Below are positions 12,015 to 21,524 of a DNA stretch of 64,000 nt, one piece after another. The notes under the pieces are model-generated. The model did not search any database. It saw only the letters and a program-made list of their open reading frames with translations, and was not told the origin of the DNA. Where the stretch lies: assembly GCA_028571685.1 (NCBI GenBank), contig CM053143.1, positions 52,073,208 to 52,137,207 of the forward strand. The letters run 5' to 3'. This stretch comes from Heterohyrax brucei (lineage: Eukaryota > Chordata > Mammalia > Hyracoidea > Procaviidae). The position numbers and the translations under genes were made by a program. How positions within the stretch are numbered: the first letter of the stretch is position 1; the number at the start of each line of letters is the position of its first letter.

Positions 12015-12576
12015 TGAGATCTGACAAGTTAACAAGCTTAATTGTTCAAAGTGCTACGTTGCTTTTTGATGAATATCACTATGATCACCTTTGAAGTACT
12101 GCTCTTGGGAAGCTGTACACTAATGCCAGTGCCTATTCTACCCTTCAAAGCAATTTTGGAACTCTTTCTCAAATGGCCATTGCACATAGTGGCAAAGTGG
12201 CAAGTTCACAGACATAGTTGTTGTACAGCTATCTGTGAGGGAGTTTTTAGCCAGTAAACAAATAACTGTATTGGGACACCTTCCCTACTCATAAGATCTT
12301 GCCCTCAATGGCTTTTCTCCTTTACCTGAAGATAAAGGAGATATTGAACAGAAGACATTTTGATGACATTCAGGATATCAAGGGTAATATGATGACAGCT
12401 CTGATGGCCATTCCAGGAAAAGAGTTCCAAAACTGCTTTGAAGGGTTGACTAGGAGCTGGCATCAGTGCATAGCTTCCCAAGGGGGGTACTTTGAAGGTG
12501 ACTGTAGTGATATTCAACAATGAGGTGTGTATCACTTTTTCTAGGATGAGTTCATGAACTTAATTGGTAGTCCTCA
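12015..12576 (+). mobile_element. palindromic mariner-derived MITE, copy 1
   Basis: 562-bp DNA transposon remnant flanked by TA at 12013-12014 and 12577-12578. The termini are inverted (tgagatctgacaag at left, complement of cttaattggtagtcctca at right). About 180 bases of the left arm (12015-12195) are an imperfect inverted copy of the right arm (12395-12576). The loop and right arm carry the C-terminal part of a mariner transposase: PYS(stop)DLA around 12282-12305, then KIKEILNRRHFDDIQDIKGN and a CIASQGGYFEGD ending. It cannot encode a transposase. It lies inside the BovB and is younger than it. A second copy with the same layout is at 41582-42129. Confidence 0.88.
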
Positions 12577-14452
12577 TATGATCTTAAGCATATCTTGTCT
12601 GAATTTGCAGAACATCACAAAAGTTGAATTAATACACTGAACACTAATGACTGATGACCAGATGAGCTGTGGAATGACATCAAAGACAGCATACTTAGAG
12701 AAAGCAAGAGGTCAGGAAATTCAGAAAAGGAAGGACCAAAATGGATGTCAGAAGAAACTCTGAGAGTTTCTTTTGAATGTAGGGTAGCTAAAGTGGATGT
12801 AAGAAATGATAAATAATTGAACAGCAGAATTCAAAGGGCAGTTTCAGATGAACAAGTAAAACATTATAATGAAATGTGTATACACAGAGTTAGAAAACCA
12901 AAAAGGAAGAACAAGGTCAACATTTCATAAGTTGAAAAAAGGCTCCAGGAATTGATTGAGTACTAAGTGAGATGTTTCAACAAAGGAATGCAGTTCTGGA
13001 AGTACTCACTCATCTATGCCAAGAAATTTGGAAGCCAGATTCCTGGTCAACTGACTGGAAGAGATCCGTATTTTTGCCCATTCCAAAAAAAGATGATCCA
13101 ACAAAATTATCAAACAACAGCATTAGTACAGCACATAAGTAAAGTTTTGCTGAAAATCATTCAAAAATTATTGCAGCAACACATGACAGGAAACTTCCAG
13201 AAATTCAAGCCGTATTCAGAAGAGGTTGTGGAACCAGATGTATCACTGCTGATGTCAGATGAATCTTGGTTGAAAGCAGGGAATACGAGGAAGATGTTCA
13301 TCAGTGTTTTACTGACTATGCAGAGGCATTTGACTATGAGGATCCTAAGAAATTATGGATAACATTGCAAAGAATGGGAACTTCAGAATACTGAATTGTG
13401 TTCTTATGGAACCTGTACATAGAACCAAGAGACAATCATTTGAACAGAACAAGGGGATACTGCATGGCTTAAAATCAGGAAATGAGTAGGTCAAGGTTGT
13501 GTCCTTTCACTGTATTTATTCAATCTGTAAATTGAGCAAATAATCTAGAAAAAGGACTTATGAAAAATAACATGACATCAGGATTGATGGAAATAGTAGA
13601 AGACTCATTGACAACCTGTGTTAGGCAAATCATACAACCTTGCTTGCTAAAAGCGAGGAAGATTTGAAACACTTACTGAGAAAGGTATGTATGGATTACA
13701 CCTCAACATAAAAGTAAATAAGTAAATACAAATCCTCACCACTGGACCAATAATCAACATCATTACATTATCAAGGATTTCACTTTACTTGGATCCACAA
13801 TTAGCACTTATGCTAGTAGAAGTCAAGAAATCAAATGACATGTTGCATTGGCCACATTTGGTACAAAAGACCTCCTTAAAATGTTGAAAAACACAGATAC
13901 CACTTAGTTACTAAGATGTGCCTAACCCAACCACGATATTTTCAATTGCCTGATATGCATGCTAAAGCTAGGCAATGAATAAGGAAGACTAAAAAAGAAC
14001 TGATGCCTTTGACTTATGATGTTGGCGAAGAATAGTGAATATACCATGAACTGCCAAAAGAATGAACAAGTTTGTCTTGGAAGAAATACAGCCACAGTGC
14101 TCCTTGGAAGCAAGGATTGTGAAATTTTGTCTCATGTACTGTGGACACATTTTCAGGAAAAATCAGTCCCAGAGGAGGATAGCATGCTTGGTAAAGTACA
14201 GAATCAGCAAAAATGGGGAGGATACTCAAGGAGATGAACCAACTAGGTGGCTGCAACAATGAGCTCTAATTTAGCAGCCATTGTGAGAATAGCATAAGAC
14301 ATGGCCGTGTTTTGTTCCATTGTACACAATGTCATTATGAGTTGGAGCTGATTAGATGGCACGTAACAGCAGCAGCCACGTCAACAACATAATGAACTAG
14401 CCAACTTCAAAGACAAAATAGAGAAAAATACACTTTTTCTTGTTTACAAGAA

Positions 14453-14557
14453 AAATGCTTGGCTAACAGTTCAAATCCACCATCTAGAGCTCCTAGTATG
14501 GGGCAGTTACACTTTGTCATATATGGTCTCTACGAGTCAGAGTCGCCTCAAGGGTAG
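14453..14557 (+). mobile_element. AfroSINE, 5'-truncated
   Basis: Starts in the B-box region (ggctaacagttcaaatccac), then tatggggcagttacactttg, and ends with gagtcagagtcgcctcaag followed by a T-rich tail. Confidence 0.8.
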
Positions 14558-14689
14558 TTTTTATTGTTTCATTGATGATTTATGTATGTAAACCTGTATA
14601 TACACTACTATGTTATTCAAGACTTTTAATTACAATGAACAGAAGTCTAAATTTATAAGGGAACATACTGGCTGACATGATTCAAAAGT

Positions 14690-14935
14690 AGGAAAGGAAT
14701 ACTATAGGGTTGTAGACTTTCAACTTATTTATTCAACATGTATGCTGTATGCTGAACAAATAATTTCTAAAAGCAGAATCATATGAAGAAGAACACAGCA
14801 TTGAAATTCGATGAAGATTCATAAACCACTCAATACATGCAGACAACACTACTTCACTTGATGAAAATAAAAGACAACTTGGAGATGAAGGCCAAAGCAC
14901 TTCAGTGTGGATTATATCGGAACATGAATAAAATA
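14690..14935 (+). mobile_element. second BovB/RTE fragment, RT region
   Basis: Codons near 14720-14765 read a LFNMYAV-like string as in RT domain 4-5. Around 14835-14925 an ADNTT...DENKRQLGDE string corresponds to the YADD-TTL-EED region of the copy at 13620. It repeats part of the neighbouring BovB, so it is a separate insertion or a rearranged piece. Degenerate. Confidence 0.6.
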
Positions 14936-15458
14936 AAAGTCCTTGCAGGGTTCAGATTCAGATCTGTCCAGTCTGGAGGAGAAAATAGGCCTTAGCAGAG
15001 ACAAGCTGAAGATAGGATCTAAAGAAAGAAATTTATCATATTTTTTTTCTTTATGATAGGCTTCCTGACTGCTATAAACATGAACATGAGTTTGGTGGGG
15101 GAGGGATGCTTCAAATGAAAATTTATTGGTCAAAATTAAAGAGATTGTTTCAGTAAATAACAATGCATTATCTAGTTGAGAAATTATTACTATACATAGT
15201 TAGAAAAACATACTTGTGAATTTAAAATTACATTTAATAAATTGTTAATGGTATAACATTAAATGAAAAAAGAAAGGCAAGGTATATAATTTTATCTATT
15301 TTGTAATGCTTTCCTGAATAAAACACACAAGGGGTAAAAGGATTAGAAATACATATACCATTGCTTACCCTGGTCTTGTTAGGGTGGAGTTGTAGAAAGT
15401 TTTTTTCACCTATTTGAATAAATCTTTATGATGCAATGTTATTTACTTTATAATAAAA
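14936..15458. other. unassigned sequence
   Basis: No named repeat or gene. An 83-codon open stretch on the - strand shows nothing recognisable. Confidence 0.4.
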
Positions 15459-15489
15459 GAAAGTTTTAAATTAAATGTACTACTGAGGT
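15459..15489 (+). repeat. 31-bp direct repeat, copy 1
   Basis: Starts gaaagttttaaattaaatgt and ends ctactgaggt. It matches 15966-15996 at 30 of 31 positions, and the flanks are unrelated. Confidence 0.9.
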
Positions 15490-15499
15490 CATTTTATGT

Positions 15500-15702
15500 G
15501 AATTAAATCTGTTACCATCAAGTCAGTTCTGACTCACAGTGACCCTATAAGACAGAGTAGAACTTCCCCTAGGGTTTCCAAAGTTGTAATCTTTAAGGGA
15601 GCAGACTACCACATCTTCCTTCTGCAGAGCTACTTGTGGATTTGAACAGTCAAACCTTTGATTAGCAGCCAAACACTTGACCACTGTACCAGCAGGCTCC
15701 TT
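15500..15702 (-). mobile_element. AfroSINE, long form B
   Basis: Tail ctgttaccatcaagtcagtt, body gacagagtagaacttccc, then the extra block diagnostic of this form (gtaatctttaagggagcaga, ccacatcttccttctgc), and then gatttgaacagtcaaacctt and a head complement ending agcaggctcctt. Confidence 0.85.
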
Positions 15703-15854
15703 ATATGAATTATTGACAAGTCTCCTTCAGATAGATTTCATGGGACATTTATTTTACTTGCCCCTACTAAATTTTACCATTAGGCAAATTCTTTCCAAAG
15801 ATACATTCCTTTAGTCTTTCCACTTATACTGAGGGAGAGAATGTGGAAATATTA

Positions 15855-16015
15855 GGGATATGGGCTAAACCAGATGACTTGAGTTCATATCTGGCTTGAT
15901 CACAAGTAAGCTTTGTAACTTTGGACAACTGACTTAAGCTTTCTGGGACTCAGTAGTCTTCATTTGAAAGTTTTAAATTAAATGTACTACTAAGGTACCT
16001 CATAGGACTATTATT
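15855..16015 (+). mobile_element. MIR
   Basis: Reads like MIR from the variable start through gtaactttggacaactgact and ttctgggactcagtagtctt to acctcataggactattat. The second 31-bp repeat copy (15966-15996) sits inside its continuous sequence. Confidence 0.7.
15966..15996 (+). repeat. 31-bp direct repeat, copy 2
   Basis: One mismatch from 15459-15489. This copy is colinear with the MIR around it, so it is probably the source and the upstream copy the derivative. Confidence 0.85.
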
Positions 16016-16450
16016 TTTAATCAATTAATTTATTGTTATTATACTTTAGATGAAGGTTTACAGAACAAACCAGCTCCTCATTAAACGTTTGTGACATTGG
16101 TTACTTACCTCATGACCTGGGAACACCCTCCCATTCTTGACCTTGGGTTTGCTGTTACTAGCTTTTCTTCTCCTTCTGCCTTTAGTCCTTGTACTTGGGC
16201 TGGTGTGCCGCTTTAGTCTGATTTTATTTTATGGGCCTATCAACTCTTTGGCTGAAGTGTGAACCTCAAAAGGGACTTCATCACTGAGCTAAAAGAGTGT
16301 TTGGGGGTCATGCTCCTGGATTTTCTCTAGTCTCTGCCAGACTAGTAAATTGGTCTTTTTTTTATGAGTTAGAATCCTGGTCTATGTTTTTCCCAGCTCT
16401 GCCTGGAACCCTCTATTATGACCCCTGTCCAGACATAGAACTGTTTTAAA
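16016..16450 (-). mobile_element. L1 3' UTR fragment
   Basis: The + strand starts with a T-rich stretch (complement of an A-tail) and ttagatgaaggtttacagaa. It continues with the pyrimidine-rich text also seen at the start of the L1 at 34150. Only the 3' UTR remains. The family resembles the 3' UTR of elephant-lineage L1s, from memory. Confidence 0.7.
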
Positions 16451-17854
16451 GATTCATAGGTAATTATTTTTTGTCCTCAGAAGAGTGCCTATTAATGTCA
16501 GTGTTCAATAAATCTATCTATGATTTCTAATCAAGTGCTAATTCAGGCTGAGTTTACTTATAAGGTAGACTGCTATTGCAGTATGTCTGATGATTGATGT
16601 CCTAGCTTTTCTGTGATTTGTTTTAGATACAATTTTCAAGTTTACGTGACATCTACTGAAGTTTACTAAGATTTATGTCTTGTGACTTCTGATTAGCCAA
16701 ATGGAAAAAATTGCTATGTGGAAAAGTTCTATTCCCTTCCCACAGTAGGACATTTAGTGTGAGACCAGCAGGTTGAGAAGAGGACTTGAAAAATCCAGAC
16801 AGACATATAGTTTGGAATGTAAAAATAAAGCAAAACAGGAGTGCTCATGCAGTATTAACTCAGGCAGATTTAGTTTGGGGAGAATTTGCGGGTCAGAAGA
16901 TCTCAGAACAGAAAAATGGGAAGCTGTGGTGTAGCCTCTGGACATCTCCACAAGGATTATTTAGTTCAACAACAACATCAAGTAGTTCCTCTCCATAGAG
17001 TCATGTGCACTCCGGATCACTGTGTACAACAAGAGACACAGAGTTCCTTTTTCTGTTTTTCTTTTATCCACAAACAAGTACTTTTAACCTCAGTCAAGAC
17101 ATTTGCTCAGAATGAAAACCTCATTTATATAATCACTTTACATGCTTCTTCTGCTAATTTGGAATTGTTTGTTCCTGTGGAGGACATTTATAATATTTCC
17201 CCATTCTCATTGTGTATTTAATACTACTCATTTTAAAAGGTTCTATTTTGAATTTCTAACTGAATGTGCGTTTTTAAAGGGTAATTAAAACATATGGAGA
17301 GTTTCCACAGTTTTAATTTTCCCTGCCTAGTGCTTTCTTTTAAAATGGCACTTGGGAGATATTGACAGAATTTTACTGTAGTCTGTTTCCTCTTGTCCTG
17401 TGTCTTGCTTCTGTCTATTTCTGTCAAAGTGATGACAAATTTATCCACATGCCAAGGAATCATGAAGTCGTTTATGAACTTTTCAGAAAAAAATGACAAT
17501 ATTATATAAGGGATTTTACTTTGTGAATTTATAGTAGGCCTGTGACAATAGGATGAACTTTCTGGTAGAGCTCTGTAATTCCAAGTATCATGGAAATACA
17601 CCAACCTGACTTGCTGATATGTTCAGTATTTCCTACATGCCTAGCCTTTGGATTGCCTCTTGTGTTATGCTGTCAACCGAGGGAGTAGAAGCTGTATTTA
17701 AGCTCGTCTAAGATTAAGAACTCGGAAGCACGTAAAATGCCATATCTGCCTATCTATCCATGATATCCTTTTCTCTTCATTCATGCTAGTAATTGGTTTC
17801 TATTCCTAGCCCACCTCTGTAATTGCCTTCAATCCATTCCAATTTGAGGTGATA
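16451..17854. other. unassigned sequence
   Basis: About 1.4 kb with no supported feature. Open stretches of 111 codons (+, 16886-17221) and 123 codons (-, 17233-17604) lack recognisable motifs. Confidence 0.4.
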
Positions 17855-17985
17855 ATTGAATAGTGTTAAAAGACAAATTGTGGAGTCAGACAGAGCTAAG
17901 ATTTAAATGAGACCTGTCATTTATTTGCTGTATGAACATGAGCAAATTAATGCCTATCTCTTCACCTGAAAAATGAAATGGTCAT
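17855..17985 (+). mobile_element. MIR
   Basis: Contains tggagtcagacagagctaag, tttatttgctgtatgaacat and ctcttcacctgaaaaatga in MIR order. Diverged. Confidence 0.65.
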
Positions 17986-18009
17986 TAAGTGACCCTACAG
18001 ACACTACTA

Positions 18010-18173
18010 TTAACTACAGTGACCACTCGAGTTGATTCTCACTCATGATGACTATGGCTGATTTTTCAGATGTCAATCATCAGCCATTTCTTGAGACAAT
18101 TCTGGGTGAACTTGAACCTCTGATCTTTCACTTAGGAGCCCAGTATTTTAACCATTTCACTGCCCAGGGACTC
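18010..18173 (-). mobile_element. AfroSINE, long form A, diverged
   Basis: Tail-like ctcgagttgattctcactca, then the form-A middle (ctgggtgaacttgaacctct), ending at the head complement gcccagggactc. Confidence 0.65.
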
Positions 18174-18289
18174 TGTTGTTAAGATTGACTAGGGTAGTAT
18201 ATACAATTGAGACTCTTAATGATGAGAAGGGAGGATAGAGTTACTGCAACTTTTTTTTTTTGATCCTTTCCTTCAGCCTACACTTCTCA

Positions 18290-18600
18290 GATCTTTTTTT
18301 GAGGATTATTGACTCTATCTAGGACTTGATTTTGCTTGTTGTCATTCTTCAGATGTATTATTAGCTTTTTCTCTGCTCTGGATCTCTCATTTGGCTTGTC
18401 AATATCTGATCTGTGGTTCTTGGGACTTGATCCAATTGCCTACCATTTTATCTGCAAACCTTGGGTTCTCAGCCCCTGCATCTACATGAATCAGTAGAAT
18501 CTTCCAGCCTGATGCCTGATCCATGAACTTGGAACTTGCCAGCATCTACAACTGCATGAGCCATTTCCTTGAGATAACTCTCTCTGGGAATGTTATCTAC
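18290..18600 (+). mobile_element. LTR-like dispersed repeat (fragment)
   Basis: Shares an ordered block with 32560-32700: agcctgatgcctgatccatg, then cttgccagcatctacaac, then catgagccatttcctt. Probably a MaLR/ERVL LTR relative; the family is not certain. Confidence 0.5.
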
Positions 18601-18604
18601 CACA

Positions 18605-18788
18605 AAACAAACAAACAAGCAAACAAACTCATTGCTCTCAAGTCAATTTAGACTCATAGTGACCCTATAGGATAGAGTAGACCCACATCATGGGGTTTCC
18701 AAGAAATGGCTGGTGGAGCTCTGTGCTTGAACCACTGACATTTTGACAAGCAGCCAAGCTCTTAGCCACTGTACCACAAAGGCTCCTT
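18605..18788 (-). mobile_element. AfroSINE, short form
   Basis: Begins with an (AAAC)n-like tail (acaaacaaacaagcaaac). The tail continues ctcaagtcaatttagactca, then gatagagtagaccca, then a head complement ending ccacaaaggctcctttt. Abuts the CA microsatellite. Confidence 0.85.
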
Positions 18789-18790
18789 TT

Positions 18791-18806
18791 ACACACACAC
18801 ACCCAC

Positions 18807-18856
<50 letters not shown>

Positions 18857-18894
18857 ACACACACCCCACATTCACTCACTCACTCACTCACTCA

Positions 18895-18950
<56 letters not shown>
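18791..18950. repeat. (CA)n microsatellite with a (CACT)n core
   Basis: About 160 bases of CA/CACC repeats interrupted by a CACT-repeat block (about 18870-18897). It sits exactly between the head end of a - strand SINE and the 3' end of a - strand BovB. Open frames across it are simple-sequence artefacts. Confidence 0.97.
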
Positions 18951-18951
<1 letters not shown>

Positions 18952-18956
18952 ATTTG

Positions 18957-20640
18957 CTTTTGTTAGGTGCCATCAAGTCAGTTCTGATTTGTGGAGACCC
19001 TGTGAACAAAGCATTGCCCAGTTCTGCACCATCCTCATGATTTGTTGTTATGCTTAAGCCCACTGTTGAAGCCACTATGTCAGTCTGTCTTGTTGAGGGT
19101 CTTCCTCTTTTATTGCTCAGCCTCTACTTTAGCAAGCATCATGTCCTTCTCCAGGAATTGATCCCTTTTAATAACATGTCCAAATTATGTGAGACGAAGT
19201 CTCACCATCCTCACTGATGAAGAGTATCCTAGCTGTACTTCTTCTAAGACAAATTTATTCCTTTTTTAGCAGTCCATGGTATAGTCAATAATCTGCACCA
19301 ACACCATATTTCAAAGCATCAATTCTTCTTTGATCTTCCCTATTAAATGTTTAGCTTTTGCATGTATGTAAGGTGATTGACAACACTATGGCTTGGATCA
19401 GGGACACCTTAGTCCTCAAGTGACATCTTTGCTTTCTAACACTTTAAAGAATTTTTTGTTTTTCAATGGATTAACTGAGTGCTATGTGCTGTTTGAATTG
19501 TTGAGTGATACTTCCATGAAGCCATGATGGTGTGTTGGTTAAGAGCTATAGCTACTAACCAAAAGTTTGGTAGTTCAAATCCACCAGGCTCTCCCTGGAA
19601 ACTCTATGAGGCAGTTTTACTCAGTACTACAGAGCTGCTGTGAGTCAGAATTAACTCAGTAGAAATGGGTAGTGGTCATGTATGGTGTTTCTGTGAGTGC
19701 TGATTGTGTGCTCAAGCGAAATGAATCCTTGACAACTTCATCTTCATTTATCATGTTGTTTATTGGTTCATTTGTGAGGATTTTTGTTTTCTTGACATTG
19801 AGGTATAATGCATATTGGAGTGTGCTCTTTGATCTTCATCACTAAGTGTTTCAAGTCCTCTTTGCTTTCAGCAAGCAAAATTGTGTCATGCATAAAGCAA
19901 GTTGTTAATAAGTCGTCCTCCAGTTGTGATGCTGCTTTCTTTTTCATAAAGTGCAGAAACTCAGATTATTAGTTTAGCGTGCAGATAGAATAAGTATTGT
20001 GAAAGGACACAACCCTGAGGCATACCTTTCTTGACTTTAAACCACACAGTATCTTCTTGTTCTGTCCCAATGACTGTGTCCTAATTAGGTTATTCATGAA
20101 CACAATGGAGTGATCTGGAATTCTTTGCAATGTTATCCATAATTTACTATAATCTACACTGTTGAATGCCTTTGCATAGTGATTAAAAACACAGATAAAC
20201 ATTTTTCTGGTATTTTCCAATTTCAGCCAGTATCCATATGACATCTGCAGTGATATCTGTGGTTCTGCATCCTCTTCTAATTCCAGCTTGAATTTCTTGG
20301 CAGTTCCCTTTTGATATACTGCTACAGCCACTTTTGAATGATCTTCAGCAAAATTTTACTTACTTTTAATATTAATGATATTTTTTGATAATTTGCATAT
20401 TTGATGGGCCACTTTTCTTTGAAATAGGCATAAATATGGATCTCTTACAGTCAGTTGGCCAGGTAACTGTCTTTCAAATTTCTTGCCATGGACAAGTGAA
20501 TGCTTCTAGTACTGCATCCATTTAATGAAACATCTCAGTTGGTATTCTGTTGATTCCTGGAGCCTTGTTTTCCACAGTGACTTCAGAGTCCATTTTCCTT
20601 AATTCCTGAAAATCATTCAGCCAGTCCTAGCTGAATGAAT
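18957..20640 (-). mobile_element. BovB (RTE-type) LINE remnant, copy 2
   Basis: Antisense to the copy at 10600-14395. The 3' end lies at left (gttaggtgccatcaagtcag, complement of the GACTTGATGGCACCTAAC end). The reverse complement of 19969-20331 reads as RT: LENTRKMFICVFNHYAKAFN then VDYSKLW. The catalytic Asp before YAKAF is replaced by His. Upstream RT text continues to about 20630. 5'-truncated, with stops, and interrupted by an AfroSINE at 19517-19676. Confidence 0.88.
19517..19676 (+). mobile_element. AfroSINE, short form, within BovB copy 2
   Basis: Near-full-length: degenerate head (gccatgatggtgtgttggtt), ctaaccaaaagtttggtag, ccctggaaactctatgagg, and tail cagaattaactcagtag. BovB sequence is present on both sides, so the SINE is younger. 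A clear target duplication is not visible. Confidence 0.88.
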
Positions 20641-21074
20641 CATTTGTGCAAGGGCACCTGAAAGAACAGGGCTTGAACTTCATCAAACTTAACAGAGCAG
20701 TTGTAGAAACTCTTGTGTCTCCTTGCATAATCAATGCCTGTATGTGGGATGAAGTCTGGTTTGAACCTTGTTTCACTTATAAAAGTTGTGGTGAATATCT
20801 AACCCTCTTCTCCTTCACTCATTACTGTTTCCCACTGATTTTTTTTTTTTTTTTACCAATTTGTACAAGACCAAATTGGCATATGCCAGTTCACAACAGT
20901 GTCATCTTGGTGGTAAGGGATCCGTAGCTCATCGCAACATAGAGAAATATTCCTCCTTCCCCTCCTCTCCCTCCTCCCCCTGCTCCCCCCATAGATAGAA
21001 CTTGTTTAAATTTTGGTATAAATGAACTTGTATCAGAAGTTTAATGTATAGACAGCTGTTTATGCCATTGATTC
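20641..21074. other. unassigned sequence
   Basis: Contains a T16-type run near 20839 and a C-rich stretch at 20950-20990. The 93-codon open stretch on the + strand shows no motif. Confidence 0.4.
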
Positions 21075-21229
21075 CCTGCTATTGAGTCAATTCCAACTCA
21101 CAGAAATCCTGTAGGACAGAGTAGAATGGCCCCGCCCCACAGTGTTTCCAAGGAGTGGTTGGTAGATTTGAATTGCTAGGCTTTTGGTTAGCAGCCATAG
21201 GCTCTTAAGAACTGTATGACCAGGGCTCC
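21075..21229 (-). mobile_element. AfroSINE, short form
   Basis: Tail ctgctattgagtcaattcca, body gacagagtagaatggcc, then gatttgaattgctaggct and a head complement ending accagggctcc. Confidence 0.88.
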
Positions 21230-21314
21230 ATTAGAAAAAAGTAAAATGAGATTATTAACAATAATTATTGTTTTCCTTATTCTACTGGAACAAAACAAAA
21301 CAACTACACACAAA

Positions 21315-21524
21315 AAAACAAAGTTGTTTCCTTGAAACTGATTCTGACTCATGGTGTCCTCCAATGTTTGTCAGAATAGATCTGTGTCCCATACGTTCTC
21401 AGTAAACTGGCTTTTAGGTAGTAGATCACCAGGCCTATCTTCTGAGATGCCTCTGGGGGGACTAAAGCTGTCAACTTTTTAGTTAGCAGCTAAATGCTTT
21501 AACTGTTTGTACCACAGGGCTTCC
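21315..21524 (-). mobile_element. AfroSINE, long form A
   Basis: Tail gaaactgattctgactcatg, then the form-A block taggtagtagatcaccaggc and gagatgcctctggggg, then agttagcagctaaatgcttt and a head complement ending cacagggcttcc. Confidence 0.85.

Larger units (their letters stand above)
10600..14395 (+). mobile_element. BovB (RTE-type) LINE remnant carrying three younger insertions
   Basis: Long degenerate non-LTR retrotransposon. It starts, approximately, before the endonuclease region: codons around 11652-11675 read ITGDWNVKAG, the GDWN endonuclease motif. The RT region follows the mariner: 13305-13345 reads CFTDYAEAFD with the first catalytic Asp codon kept at 13314. The later YADD box at 13622-13633 is destroyed (stop-Ala-Asn-His), followed by TTLLAKSEEDL. 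The 3' end at 14330-14395 reads tgagttggagctgattag, then ggcacgtaacagcagcagcc. Many stops and frameshifts make it dead. It is interrupted by a SINE (10729-10820), an LTR (10991-11480) and a mariner (12015-12576). The family is known in ruminants, squamates and afrotherians, where horizontal transfer has been proposed. Confidence 0.9.

Noticed and set aside
12299-12523. 74-codon mariner transposase ORF
   Set aside because: Only the C-terminal part of a transposase inside a deleted palindromic MITE; no catalytic domain is complete.
12967-13362. 131-codon + strand ORF
   Set aside because: It is a frame-mixed piece of the degenerate BovB reverse transcriptase. The true RT frame is broken and the YADD box is lost.
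17233-17604. 123-codon - strand ORF
   Set aside because: Composition and lack of motifs suggest chance; no conserved domain visible.
18665-19057. Open frames on both strands rich in VCVC or HTHT repeats
   Set aside because: They are translations of the (CA)n microsatellite and flanking SINE/BovB, not proteins.
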